Source: Anthonomus grandis grandis (Eukaryota; Arthropoda; Insecta; Coleoptera; Curculionidae). From it: DNA of 64,000 bases. Both the position numbers and the translations under genes were made by a program. The stretch lies in assembly GCF_022605725.1 (NCBI RefSeq), contig NC_065552.1:16200785-16264784 (forward strand). Direction: 5' to 3'. Below are positions 21,289-31,950 of this stretch, piece by piece. Position 1 is the stretch's first letter, and each line of letters begins with the position of its first letter. The notes below the pieces were generated by a model, which was given only the letters and a program-made list of their open reading frames with translations, ran no database searches and was not told where the DNA came from.

Positions 21289-21361
21289 GTCGACATTTAG
21301 GTAAACAGGTTTCTGTTTTATTTCTGACCCCACCCAACAACCCTCCGCAATATTGAAGATA

Positions 21362-21960
21362 TTGGGTCACAAACACGAAATTGAAAAAAATATTTTCTTC
21401 TGTTTCTTCACTTAAATAATCTAGTGTATAATTCTTTGTTTTAGAATTGACATTTAATATGCTCGCGTGACCTTGTACTAAACATTTAGCTGTCAGGAGA
21501 AATAATTTCTACATGCACCACAAGCATTTTCAAAATGCCGAGGTATGGCATTGTTGACCCATCATTTCTTCATATTGCAGAAAAAAACATATTGTATGAT
21601 ATTGACAGATATTGTATCATGCATGTTTCAATTAAATCATCATATAAATTTCGAACACTTATTAAACAAATAATTAAATCGATGAAATCAGTTTTTTGGG
21701 TTGAAGATAAAGTGAACTTAAATACTTTGAAAATGAGTTTATAAATTTTAAAACAAATTCTTTATTATTTCTTGAAACTGGATTTTCCGACTGGGTAATC
21801 TTATAAAAATTCCTACTATTTAAAAAATCGAATACGTCGTTTACTTTTTTACAAAATGAAATCGAAAGCATAAGCCATGCTTACACTAAAGGTTTGGACA
21901 GTTAGTTTCACTTTCATTACTTCATTTGTGTAATTAATGTGTCTTGTGTGTAGACTTGGA
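21362..21960 (-). pseudogene. P-like transposase, late body part
   Basis: Reverse reading gives KLTVQTFSVSMAYAFDFIL near 21850-21910 and then KVNDVFDFLNSRNFYK in a shifted frame (21674-21871). The block LTVQTFS.S.A.A.DF followed by ND.FD.LNSR is characteristic of P/THAP9-type transposases. Beyond it the reading decays (stops near 21670 and 21500) until the Penelope insertion at 21361. No enzyme could be made from it. Confidence 0.65.
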
Positions 21961-21999
21961 GCACAACGAAGTCCTGCCTCATTTTGTAAATTAACTTAA

Positions 22000-22790
22000 C
22001 TTTTAAACAAAACCCATTTAATTCTTTTACCCTTGCCATCCAACAACCAACCCCAATCCCCCATAGTATGTCTTACTAATTTTACCACATGACATCCATC
22101 TAACATGTAAATCTTCTCTTTGGTAATAGGGTTGACAAAGAATGACTTTGTATATCAGGGTATTTTAAGTAGCTCCTAGTACCTGGCATATAGCAAAGTT
22201 AGAAGCACAACCATCCAAAGTTAATGTTTTAATAATAATACATACCAGTATTCTGAAGTTAGTAGAAGCAATTCTATCCATGTTGGCTTTTTCCTCAGCT
22301 ATCACTGATTCAATTAAAAAATATGCAACAGGCACTCCACCTAGCATTAATTTCTGCAAACATAAACTCTAAAGCATTTTTAGCTTGTGGTAGATTGTCA
22401 TTTGTATCAAGTGTGGTACCCATGTCTATCTACATAATCAACATGCCTACTACCAGTCCATTGAACATGCTTTCGAATAGATATTTCATTTATAACAACT
22501 TAATGGGTTAAGCCGCCTTCCTTTTGCCCGTTCAGCGACAACTTAGCATCAACTGAACTACACCATTGGTTAATGTCCTTGGACGAGCCAAGGAATCCTT
22601 TCCATACATGCTTCTAATAAAGTCATATATTAGAAGCATGTATGGAAATGCTATTGGCTTTTGAGTATTGTAATAAAAATGAACGCGAAGGTGTAAGGGT
22701 AAACACCAAAATATTTTAAAATTAGTGCAAACCAAACCACTAAACATTTGCTGCTATTAAGAGATGCCTTCTCAAAACTAGTACTTGTAT
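22000..22790 (-). pseudogene. P-like transposase, RNase H-like body, decayed
   Basis: Fragments in changing frames: LHLRVHFYYNTQKP then YDFIRSMYGKDSLARPRTLT (22560-22730), NALEFMFAEIN (near 22365), VPVAYFLIESVIAEEKANM (22260-22345) and LTLDGCASNF..CQVLGA (22165-22220). YDFIR..LPRP.TL, P.AYF and the DG..N...LG block are the expected order in P/THAP9 transposases. A 20-bp inverted repeat (22599-22648) is inserted in the first block. Stops and frameshifts throughout. Confidence 0.65.
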
Positions 22791-22791
22791 T

Positions 22792-23020
22792 TTACATTTG
22801 CATAGAAGAAATGTTTTGCTTTTTGTTCAGTTCTTTCAACAAAGCATTAAGTTTCTTGATTTGAGCTCTTTGTCGTCTAATTTTTCGTTGATGATATTTA
22901 GCCATCATTCTATATTTAAGGACAGTGTCATGTGCTATATTCCAAAATCTGTCTCGTGTTTGCTCATTGTTCATATCTGATTTTTTGAAATCTCCAAAAT
23001 AAACTGGGCCTCGCATTCTC
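22792..23020 (-). CDS. P-like THAP gene exon 4 (coiled coil)
   Basis: The exon follows the acceptor TATTTTAG at 23021. Joined in phase to the previous exon it reads RRMRGPVYFGDFKKSDMN, RDRFWNIAHDT and a Lys/Arg/Gln-rich helix (KYHQRKIRRQRAQIKKLN) up to SSMQM and a TAA. P-type transposases carry such a coiled coil between the DNA-binding THAP domain and the catalytic body, for dimerisation. Whether the TAA is a true stop or lies past a cryptic donor (CAAAT/GTAAAA) is unclear. The frame is open over the exon. Confidence 0.7.
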
Positions 23021-23100
23021 CTAAAATATATATTTATTAAAAATATGCATATTTTCATATTGAAAAAAAAAAATTAAAAATCTTTAACACATTAAAATAC

Positions 23101-23284
23101 CTTTTTAGAGCTGGATTAGCTGCAGTTGGTAGAGCATAATGGATTTCTTGAACATTTGCAGCTAATGCAGGTAGCTCTTCAATCTGCTCCTCTTCAACCT
23201 GCTCCTCAATTTGGTCCACCTCTATTCGATCTCCAACATTATCATTTGAAAAAACAACTACAGTAGTTTCAGGTGGCTGGTTTT
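23101..23284 (-). CDS. P-like THAP gene exon 3 (acidic linker)
   Basis: 184 bp bounded by an acceptor (TTATAATTAG/AAAACC at 23285) and a donor (AAAAAG/GTATTTT at 23100). It reads ENQPPETTVVVFSNDNVGD, then a Glu-rich stretch (EEQVEEEQIEELP) and ALPTAANPALKR. Phase 1 in and phase 2 out match exon 2 and exon 4. The intron on the 3' side is 80 bp (23021-23100); the intron on the 5' side runs 14.5 kb to 37745 because of insertions. Confidence 0.75.
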
Positions 23285-23531
23285 CTAATTATAAAAAAGG
23301 TTGAAGAAATAATTTGACATACTATACAAATAATTTATATGTCAATAATAAAACAAATATAATTTAATAATATATACTTTTAAAAGCAACTTTTAAAATA
23401 TTTGCATAAATTGTTTATATTGAGTTCCCTAGAAAAAACATGTTTGTTTGTCAGGCAAGAATAATGTTTATTTACTGACAGTTTCTCTTGTGCTTCAAAG
23501 TCGTGATAAAAGGATCATAAAAATAACTGCG

Positions 23532-24155
23532 ACAAAATTAGAGCAACTTTATAACAAACTGGTTTTAATATTGTATGAGAAACTGTGCAGTTTTTAAAAT
23601 ATGCCGCGTAGTGTGCATTATTCGCTGGACCTAAAACAAAAAATTGTTGATGCCTATTTATTTGGAAAAAAAAGCAACTATGGATATCAACTACATTGAT
23701 CAACTACATAATAGACAGGTTCAAATATGTTATTATAGTGGAAAACATAATGCTGCCTTACGAGGAATGGGAAATTCTCCTTAAAATTCACATTTCAACG
23801 TGACAACAACCCCAAACGCACCACGAAAATTGTAAAAGGGTGGTTTACTAAGCAAAAAAATTAATGTTTTAAAGTGGCCACCGCAATCGCCAGGCCTAAA
23901 TTCCATAGAGAATTGATGGGAAATAGTAGAAAAACGTGTTCGTCAATCACAAATACATAATACTGATGATTTGTTTGAAGAAGTCCATTTAGCGTAGAAT
24001 TCCATAGATGAAGACGTAATAAACAATCTGGTAGCTTCAATGCCAAAGAGATACGATGAAGTCATTAGAAACAATGGATACTGGATAAAATATTGATTTT
24101 TGTAGTTTTATGTTCAGTTTAATTTGGTAAAAATATAAAGTTGCTCTAATTTTGT
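23532..24155 (+). mobile_element. Second Tc1-like element, internally deleted
   Basis: Perfect 19-bp inverted repeats (ACAAAATTAGAGCAACTTT at 23532-23550 and its inverse at 24137-24155) flank a shortened transposase. Spacing to the start codon suggests these are the inner repeats of an IR/DR element. A third copy of the repeat at 37674-37700, ending GTCTGACATG and followed by TA, looks like the outer right end, displaced by LINE insertions. Confidence 0.7.
23601..24096 (+). pseudogene. Tc1-family transposase with central deletion
   Basis: Starts MPRSVHYSLDLKQKIVDAYL at 23601 and soon hits stops. The reading then jumps to LPYEEWEILLKF, TFQRDNNPKRT (second catalytic Asp), WPPQSPGLN, IEN (Glu region, with a stop) and ends MPKRYDEVIRNNGYWIKY followed by TGA. 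The second DNA-binding half and the first catalytic Asp region are deleted, so the 0.5 kb remnant is non-autonomous. Confidence 0.8.
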
Positions 24156-24160
24156 TGTGA

Positions 24161-24895
24161 TGAAAAATCTTTATTTTAGTTATTTTACCTGTGTTACAAT
24201 TAAACTTTATTTAAAAATGAATTGGGAGTTCATTGTGAAGCAGTCCAAAGCGACGTCCGACTCAAATATCGCTCTGCATTTATTGCTTTTAGCGACGGTA
24301 AAATTTACGTCTTTTAGTTAAGTTCTATATTAAAATAAAGCCTAAAGTTTATGTGTTCGTTTGTTTGGTGTGTAATTAGTCAAAAACCATAATTAGTGCT
24401 TGTTTAAATCACGAAAAAACCATAGTGTAACTATTTGTTCAATAAAACCTGTGTTGTCAGTTCTTAAAAAAAAATATGCAAATTGCTCTCCTATTGTTTG
24501 ATGAATACCATCCTATTGGAATATCTACAGTGCTGTGCTTATGGTATGCAGAAAAGCCTGACATTAATTTTTACCTGGCCCTTAATATCAAAGCTGTGGT
24601 TGACTAACTAGATGGCATTGTACAAATTTTTGTACAATTAGTTGATGATAAATATACAGGATGGACTGCAAATTTAGATTTAGGTACTGGGCTAATAAGG
24701 CCTATGTGTACTACTGCTGCGTTGTTTGTAACAATTTATTTCACCCTGTTTAGAAAGGGATTTTAGAACCCACAAAAAAATAGATAAACAAAAAATCTTT
24801 TGTTCCCGACAATGTGAAGAGACTGGTTTTGGAAAAGGCTCTTCTTATATCATCGTTTATCATGTGTAAATAAATAAACAAACACAAATTCGGGA
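24161..24895. other. No recognised gene
   Basis: About 0.7 kb between the Tc1 remnant and the next LINE. One stretch at about 24480-24760 has a protein-like frame (LFDEYHPIGISTVLCLWYA, TGWTANLDLGTGL) with stops. I do not recognise it. The first ~170 bp is probably the right end of the Tc1-like element. Confidence 0.4.
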
Positions 24896-26532
24896 ATGTC
24901 GGATGAGGAACTAAGTGATAAGTGCCTTAAAGGTAAGCGAAGTTGTCCGGAAAACTATTTTAAATGTGTTTCCTGTTTATATTCACAAAAAATGCTTAAA
25001 TATAACGCCTTCATAAGTAAAATGCATGCCTCTCCAAAAGAGAGTCCTATTATTAATATGCGATCATTGTAAAATATTAATAGCAAAAATGCCTTCTATG
25101 ATGAAATTAATGAAAGAAATGAAGGATATAGAAGACATTAAATGTGAAATAGTCATCTAAAAAGGAGTCATAAGCAACAATTGTACAACACCGCCAACAG
25201 GATAAAGTAAACAATACCTCAAACTTGCCTACAATTGTTATTAAACCCAAAGTTCACAAAAAACCAGAATGGAACTTCAATCATCAATAAACCCTACAAA
25301 CTTGAATCTTGCAATTAGAAATATTAAAGAAACAAAAAATGGAAAAATTATAGTTAAATGTGATACAAAACATGACATAAATCTATTCAAGAAGAAAGCT
25401 GAAACAAAACTTTAAGAAAACTTTGAAATAGAGGTACCAAGAAAAATTTTTCCAAGAAAAAAACTGAAAATATTTATTCGTTAAAAATTTTTTTAAAATA
25501 TTATGATACAAATTAAGTGTTTTTTTATTTTGATATGATATTCCTTGTTTTTTATGAAGCATTTTTTCCAATGCTGTTATAGAATAATATAAAGCTTTTT
25601 AAAAGTTATAATTACGGTGGTGAAATTTGGCATTTTAAATTGTCACACTATACCGGGTGGTGCAGGAAATCCCATATAAATTAAACTTTTAAATATTGGC
25701 TCCCCTGTGTATTTTATAGAAACACTGTATTAAACTTTTTTAAACTTCGAGTAAGATAAGCCATCATACGAAATTTCATTTTGCCATATTGTGTCCTGTT
25801 CTTTTTTTAACTTCATTTCTTCTCAACAAGTCTTATATTAAAAATAGCTTTTTAAGATAGGTCTTATAAACTGTAAAATATGTCCATTTAACGGGTCTTG
25901 GTCTATACAGTGAGCAGAGGGTGTTATAAATAAATCTGGAATGTTTAATCTCCTTACAGAAGCTGAAATTAGTTTTATTAAAATGTCAGGGTATGAAAAG
26001 TGTGGCCATACACTTTCTGCCACTTTACATACTTTTACCACATCTCTTACAGGTTTTACCAAGAAAAATTTCACCTAAAATAAAAGTTGTTGGGTATACA
26101 GGCGTAGATTCATTTGAACATATAGAAGGTAAAATTCGTTTAAAAATAAACAAAGCAAAGTTATATATGCTGAATGCAGATAGTCTCTTGAATCAGATGT
26201 TAAATAATGAGAAAATATACATAGGATGGGAACGTCTACCAGTTTATGAAGATTAAACAATTTTGCGATGTTTTAATTGTCAGGGTTTTCATCATAAGAG
26301 CGGAAAATGTATAAAGAATGAAATATGTGGTAACTGTGCGGAAGATCATGGTACCAATGCATGTGATCAGCTAAGAAAGTTATGTATAAACTACCAAGGG
26401 GCCAATGAGAAATATAAACTCCAACTTATCACAAATCATAGAGCATTCGACCAAGAATGTCCATCTCTAAAATACCATATGAAGGGATTAAAAAACAAGA
26501 TTGATTATCAATTTATAATAAATGATATTTAA
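24896..26532 (+). pseudogene. LINE A ORF1 (gag-like, zinc knuckles), broken
   Basis: Begins MSDEELSDKCLKGKRSC at 24896 and soon runs into stops. Near 25300-25450 NLAIRNIKETKNGKIIVKC (frame-adjusted), KKKAETKL and EVPRKI match the RNA-binding part of I/Jockey-type ORF1. After the inserted P fragment it resumes with PRKISPKIKVVGYTG. 26263-26532 has CCHC knuckles (CFNCQGFHHKSGKC, CGNCAEDHGTNAC) and a third, damaged one. ORF1 proteins bind element RNA. Stop at about 26254 and several upstream. Confidence 0.65.
25436..26071 (-). mobile_element. Second copy of the P-like element's 3' end, inserted in LINE A
   Basis: 25463-26057 repeats 18146-18184 joined to 19427 to about 19990 with few differences, minus the LINE. 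It is flanked by the 14-bp direct repeat ACCAAGAAAAATTT (25436-25449 and 26058-26071). The fragment ends upstream inside the transposase C-terminus. The flanking repeat length suggests LINE-mediated retroposition of a P-element transcript end rather than transposition. Confidence 0.75.
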
Positions 26533-26639
26533 TGCTCAGGATGATATATTAGAAGAAATAAATAAAGAAAATGGGACTCTAGGTGGAATGGTGGATCAAG
26601 AAAGGTTAGAAAATTTAAAGGGTAAGAAGTATGATGTTA

Positions 26640-27400
26640 ACTTATTCATTTTAATATTAGAAGCTTAAATAGGAACATTGAAAACTTAATTACTTACTTG
26701 GAAACATATAAATTACATTTTATTGATATTATTGTGCTTTCTGAAACCTTTCAAATTGATTCGATAAACAATTTTAATATACCAGACTACAGAGTTTTAT
26801 ATAATAATGCTAAGTATAATAAAAATGATGGTGTTGTTATACTAGTAAAAAATAATTTGAGTGTTGATTTTTCTTTCACTCAGTTGATTAACTCAAAAGC
26901 AACTCTAAGTAGAATAAATTTTGAAGTAAATGGCACAACTCTTGGATTAACAGCAATATACAAGCCTCCACCCATTTTAAGGACAGATTTTATGATTAAG
27001 TGATTTATTAACATACTTTGAGACAATAACTTTTTCTAAAATCGAAATTTTTGTTGGAGACATCAATCTAAATATTTTAGAACAAAATGATAATTATGTT
27101 GCTAATTATCTTTCTATGGTGAACTCATTAAGCTTCAAGTCATATATTAACTCAGTCACAAGCTTCTTTCAAAAACTTGCCTAAATCACTTGTTTATCAA
27201 TCAAAAAATAAAATCTAATAATTTACAACTAAATTCATATGTAACTGAAGCAGATATAACAGATCATAGCCCAATAATGTTTCTTGTTAGTCGAATAGCA
27301 GAAAAGCAATATAATTTAATAAATTCTTACAATGACATTAAAACTAAATTGGATATTCCTAAGTTTAGATGACTACTACAAGATTTTGATTAATCAATGG
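26640..27400 (+). pseudogene. LINE A endonuclease, broken
   Basis: 26698-27003 reads DIIVLSETFQIDSI, GVVILVKNNL and LGLTAIYKPPP, matching the AP-type endonuclease of LINEs (L.ET, GG/GV..Y, IYRPP). 27040-27080 gives VGDINLNIL (the GD.N box) after a frame change, and 27240-27300 ends with ADITDHSPIMFLV (the SDH-type box). This enzyme nicks the target. Frameshifts and stops separate the blocks. Confidence 0.7.
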
Positions 27401-27839
27401 TGATGAATAATCATGACTCAGAGATGGCAACAATAATTTTCTTTGCAAGTTACTAACAATTATTAATAAACGCTTCACAAACCTAGAATATAAAGCACAA
27501 AAAACATAAAAAAATAAAAGATTGGATTAGTAATGGTATTATTACATCAATTGAAAGTAGAGACCAAATGAAAAAAAAATTATTGAAAAAATTTGATACC
27601 CAATTAGATAAAGAATAAAGAATATAGAAATAAATTAAATAAAGTCATACATAAACACAAAAATTAATATTAAAGGAACAAAATTGAAAATAACAAGGGT
27701 AATATGAGAAAGTTGTATTTCGAAATAATAAATCCATACTATTACATATACTAAACCTTATATTTAACATACATATATAATAAATTTTACATATACTTAA
27801 CCTTATATTAGAAACTGGTAAAATACCCCTAGAATTTAG

Positions 27840-29400
27840 AACATCGGTAATAACACCTATTCAAAAATCATTCATTAATAATTACAGGCCTATCAGCCTT
27901 ATAAGTAATTTTGCGAAACTGATAGATTTATAAACATTAGACTAATGAATTTCTTAAGAACAAATAATGTTTTATCCTCAAGTCAATATGGATTTCTTGA
28001 GGGGTGCAGTACAGAAGATGCCATGCATCAACTAATAACTGAGGTAGTAAATAATTTAAATTCAAACAGAAAATGTTTGGCTATCAAAACTCTTTAAATT
28101 CCTTAAACGTAGTGCAAAACTATATTTTAAAAGTTGTGTTTGAAAAAAATAAGCTCTACTCAGCAAATCTGTTATACTCCAGCGACATTTATGATGTTCG
28201 ATTAATCTATGTATTAGAGGTATGCTGCTTTATTAAAAAAAATAACGAAAAAAATAACTATGTAATGCATTCTTATAATACCAGAAATTGCGTCAACAAA
28301 CACTTAGTTATACAAAAAATTAACACAAATTTGAGCAAGAGATCTTTAAACTATCTTGCACGAAAAATTTTTAATTTAATTCCAAACATCAAGAGTGTTT
28401 ATAGGTTCAAAACATTTAAAAAATTATGTAAAAACTTTATTTTCGAAAATAGAACAAAACAAGAACTCTTCATCTAGGTTAGATTTTTGTGAAAGTGAGT
28501 TAGGGTTGGGGGTTGGATGATGTGTATTCATTTGTATGTTTTGTTATTGTGGCTCTTTATTTTTGTAATGGTTAGGGTATACTTTATTAATTTTTTTTTC
28601 GTAAAAACAGTTGGGAGCACATGCAGAGATATTCGGTTATCTAGGTGCATAATTTTGTATGTCTATGTTATTCATTATATTTATGTATGTGGATATATGA
28701 AGTAAAATAAATAAATAAATATTCCTAGATCTTGCAAAGGCCTTTGATACTGTGCCTCATAATACACTTCTTAATGTTCTTGAAAGATATGGAATTCGAG
28801 GTACTGCTTTGGAGTTGTTTTCAAGTAATTTATCAGGGCGACTACAAATGGTTAAGCCCAATAAAATCCTGTGACAAACAGGCACTTAAGACTGGCATTC
28901 TACAAAGAACAGTTTTAGGCCCAGGGTACAGGTGGATGGTCTACTAGTATCTTATGCAGATGATACAACCATTATGATTTCAGGAGAGTCTTGGATTATT
29001 GTCAAAGATAAATCTGTAAATAATTTAACTATAATAAAAAATTGGCTTCAAACATTTAAATTATCCTTAAACTTAGCTAAAACAACATACATAGCCTTTT
29101 CACTATAGAACACATTATAGTTCTATTTTAGTAAATAATCACTGTAAAGAAACTTCATTGACAAGTTATCTTCGAGTTGTAATTGATAAGTTTGTGAAAT
29201 GGCAACCACACATTGATTATCTTTCCAACAAAATTTAAAAACTAATTCATAAATTTTACTTATTGAGGGAATTTTTAAATACTAAGGCTTTAATAATGTT
29301 GTATAAAGCATTTGTGAATAAATTATAAGATGTGGTATATTGGTGTGGGAAGGACTTTATAATAACTGGCTGTACAAATTAAATATAATACAAAAATATA
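27840..29400 (+). pseudogene. LINE A reverse transcriptase, split by LINE B
   Basis: 27870-28082 reads NNYRPISLISNF, SSSQYGFLEGCSTEDAMHQL and LNSNRKCLA (frame-adjusted). After the 636-bp insertion the same protein resumes at 28721 as FLDLAKAFDTVPHNTLLNVL, ERYGIRG. Further on come SYADDTTIMISG (catalytic Asp pair), LSLNLAKTTYIAFSL and LIHKFYLLREFL. The join across the insertion is exact at the codon level (GCT ATA TTC). Stops in 28860-28950 and later. Confidence 0.75.
28085..28720 (+). mobile_element. LINE B fragment inserted in LINE A
   Basis: C-terminal end of a LINE ORF2 (SLNVVQNYILKVVF, VMHSYNTRNCVNKHLVIQK to ENRTKQELFI, stop at about 28477), a 3' UTR and an (AAAT)n tail at about 28704-28720. 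It is 5'-truncated. LINE A reads correctly once it is removed, leaving at most a 2-bp duplication. Confidence 0.8.
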
Positions 29401-29542
29401 TTTTAAATATTATTTAAAAAAAAAATTGATTGTACCCTACGCATTTACTATTTAATAGAGATATTTTTAACATTGGATCCATTAACACTATCACAATGTG
29501 TTCTTATATACCTAATTGACATAATTTAAAGTCTTTTAAGGT

Positions 29543-29620
29543 AAAATGAAAATCCTGCAGTCTCCCTCCACTTATTTAAATAATTAAATAAGTGAAGGGA
29601 GACTGCAGGATTTTCATTTT
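29543..29620. repeat. Near-perfect 78-bp palindrome
   Basis: Arms 29543-29579 and 29584-29620 are 37-bp inverses with one mismatch, separated by four bases. Each contains AATCCTGCAGTCTCCCT. It sits at the junction of LINE A and LINE C. Confidence 0.9.
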
Positions 29621-30730
29621 GTTAAATTGCCCTCACTTTTATTATTTACAGAACACCGGTTAAAGATTGAAACCTCATTCTGTAGAAGTAATTCGATTGG
29701 GGGAGGTACTGCAATATTCGTTTGTGAAGATTTCTATGAAGTAGCATACTTTTGTAGTGTACTTGATTATAACAATTTGATAGTGGAAAATGAATTCGAG
29801 TTCTCACTGGTGTTTGGTAAATTGTTCAATATTCATGTGCTATGTATATGTAGGCCGCCTTACGGTAGAATTCCGGACTTTCTTTGGTTGGAGATTTTGC
29901 TTTCCATTTTGCCAGTGAAATCAAGGGTATCAGAGATTTTGATATTAATTATTTAGTTAAGGATTCTTTACATATTTAATGCCTGCAATCTGAAATATTT
30001 TATTCTTTTATTTTTAAAAATGTTGGTAGAGGATCCAACCCATATAATGAATTTATCTAGTACTCTGAGTGATTATTTTTCTGTAAATTTTAATGAGAGT
30101 AATTCTTGCATTACGGCTGTAGTACTGTCTGCCTTATCAGATCATGAAGCTATTTTATCTGTTGTAACTTAAGCATTAAGAATACTAAAATCATTAAAAG
30201 GGGAAGGATATATAGTAAAGCAAATTGTATTAAGTTTAAAACGGATTGCAATAAAATTAATTGGGAAGTAATGAAGAACTCCTCTGACCCCCTAAATGAA
30301 TTTAACATTAAACTAGGATCAAAATATACAATCACTTGCCTCTAGAATATAAAAATATTAGTAATGATAAGCGATTTAGTAAGTTGGTTAAGATATTTTA
30401 AGCATATACAAGTAAAGCATATTACAGCTTGGATGAATTTTATGAGGACTTAAGATGACTGTGATAAAATACTTATTTTGTTGTCTATGGCATGTATGTA
30501 TTGTTTTCACTATTTTATTGCAAACAAATGTTTTATTAGTTTATCATTATCAGTGTTAAGAATTGTTTGTCTTTGTCAATCGATTTTATTTATTTTTTTG
30601 TTTGTTTTTATATCTGTATTGGTTTTATCATTTTGACAATTTTAGTGTGTGTATTTTTTTCTCAGCTTTGTAAATAAAACTGTAATACACTCTTTATACA
30701 ATAAAGCATTTTTCGAATTTGAATTTAAAA
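29600..30730 (+). pseudogene. LINE C: endonuclease, linker and 3' UTR, RT deleted
   Basis: 29627-29956 reads LLLFTEHRLKIE, SIGGGTAIFV, NIHVLCICRPPYG, the first half of a LINE endonuclease of an R1/Jockey-like type. 30010-30170 continues DPTHIMNLSSTLSDYF, SCITAVVLSALSDHEAIL with the SDH box. A linker (about 30190-30440) follows. The whole RT is absent: the text goes to a 3' UTR with AATAAA signals and a TTTGAATTT tail near 30712-30727. Dead by deletion. Confidence 0.65.
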
Positions 30731-30839
30731 CATATAAACTATAACATGCTACTTAAACTTAAATGATTTAATGATTGGAAACAAATAATGCTAAGGTGAC
30801 AAAATCTTTTATGAATAAAGTTGCATTATTTGTGGAAAA

Positions 30840-31950
30840 AGCAACTAACCAAAAAAACAGTTTACTACACCAAGCAGAAAAAACTTAAACCATGGATTAC
30901 CACAGGCCTTATCTTACCACTGAGGAAACGCAATAAAGTGAAAAAAATACTTTTAAAGAATAACAATTTGAAAAATAATACTGTTTGTATAAATTAAAGA
31001 AACAAAGCCCAAATAAATTTTCATCAACATGATTTCAAAAGATATACCGGATCATTTCACCTGTATATGATTAATCCATTAATACATATTATAATCAATC
31101 TTATATTTACATCGGGCACTGTCCCCGAATGTTTTAAAACCTCAGCTGTTACTTCCATCAAAAGAGCTGGTGAAAGATCACAAATTACAAATTTTGGTCC
31201 AACTAGTGTGATTACAAATTTTGCCCAAATTTTTGAAAAATGACTAAAAGAATGACTCTCTAAATTCTTGCCTGACAATAACATTTTATCTAAAAACCAA
31301 TTCAGATTCCGCACAGGTATTAGTACTTCGGACGCTATACTCCTGGTCACAAGAACCATAATGAAACACCTCTATAAAGAAAAAAAGTGCCTTGCAACAT
31401 TTCTTGATCTAGAGAAGGCTTTTGACACAGTACCTCATGAGAACCTTCTTAATGTCCTAAATATTTATGGTGTCAGAGGGGTTGTGTTTGAAGTTTTGAA
31501 GAGTTATCTGGCGGGCAAAAAACAGATGACTTTAAGATTAATAATATCTATAGTGATCCCTCAGAGATGCTGATAGGCGTACCACAGGATACCGTTCCTG
31601 GGCCACTACTTTTCTTGGTCTATATAAATTCTACAACAGATATCTTACTTGAAAATGGTATGGTGGTTTCTTATGCTGACAATACTGTGGTCATTTTTGT
31701 GGGTGACACTTGGGTACAGGTGCATGAAAAAAGATCTTTAGGTTTAAGATTAATCAAAAATTGGCTAGATTCTTTCAAACTTACATTAGATGTTGACAAA
31801 ACCAACTACATAGCTTTCTCCCTAATAAATGCCAATCATCTTAATTTAATAGCATCTATGTAAATGCATTTGAGAATGAAATAAGGGATGTACAATTTAC
31901 TAAATATTTAGGAGTAATCATCGACCAGAACCACAAGTGGAAACAACATG
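30840..31950 (+). pseudogene. LINE D: linker and reverse transcriptase fragment
   Basis: Reading starts KLKPWITTGLILPLRKRNK near 30880 (the usual linker PWIT.G). Then come LIFTSGTVPECFKTS, ILSKNQFRFRTGISTSDAIL, ATFLDLEKAFDTVPHENLL (31268-31573) and, in another frame, GVPQDTVPGPLLFLVYI with the catalytic SYADNTVVIFVG (31567-31863), where the second Asp of YADD is Asn. It stops making sense at about 31950. The Asn substitution and frameshifts show it is inactive. Related to LINE A by motif wording. Confidence 0.7.

Larger units (their letters stand above)
20157..21361 (+). mobile_element. 5'-truncated Penelope-like element with inverted arms
   Basis: Arms of about 330 bp (20157 to about 20485 and about 21030 to 21361) are inverted and nearly identical; I see one clear substitution outside the homopolymers. 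Between them is the last 68 codons of a GIY-YIG protein. This is the inverted pseudo-LTR arrangement of Penelope-like elements. It splits the P-like transposase. Arm identity points to a recent insertion. Confidence 0.85.
24896..29540 (+). mobile_element. LINE A, old and interrupted by two insertions
   Basis: Forward-strand Jockey/I-type LINE: ORF1 from an ATG at 24896, zinc-knuckle part at 26263-26532, endonuclease from 26640, RT from about 27840 to 29400. It is interrupted in ORF1 by a P-like fragment (25436-26057) and in RT by LINE B (28085-28720). At both sites the LINE reading resumes where it left off. Many stops. Confidence 0.75.

Noticed and set aside
24480..24770. Possible unknown protein (LFDEYHPIGIS, TGWTANLDLGTG)
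   Set aside because: It has internal stops and no recognisable family, so kept only as a note in the spacer entry.
28517..28705. Hydrophobic open frame of 62 codons
   Set aside because: It falls in the 3' UTR of LINE B; T-rich sequence gives hydrophobic frames by chance.
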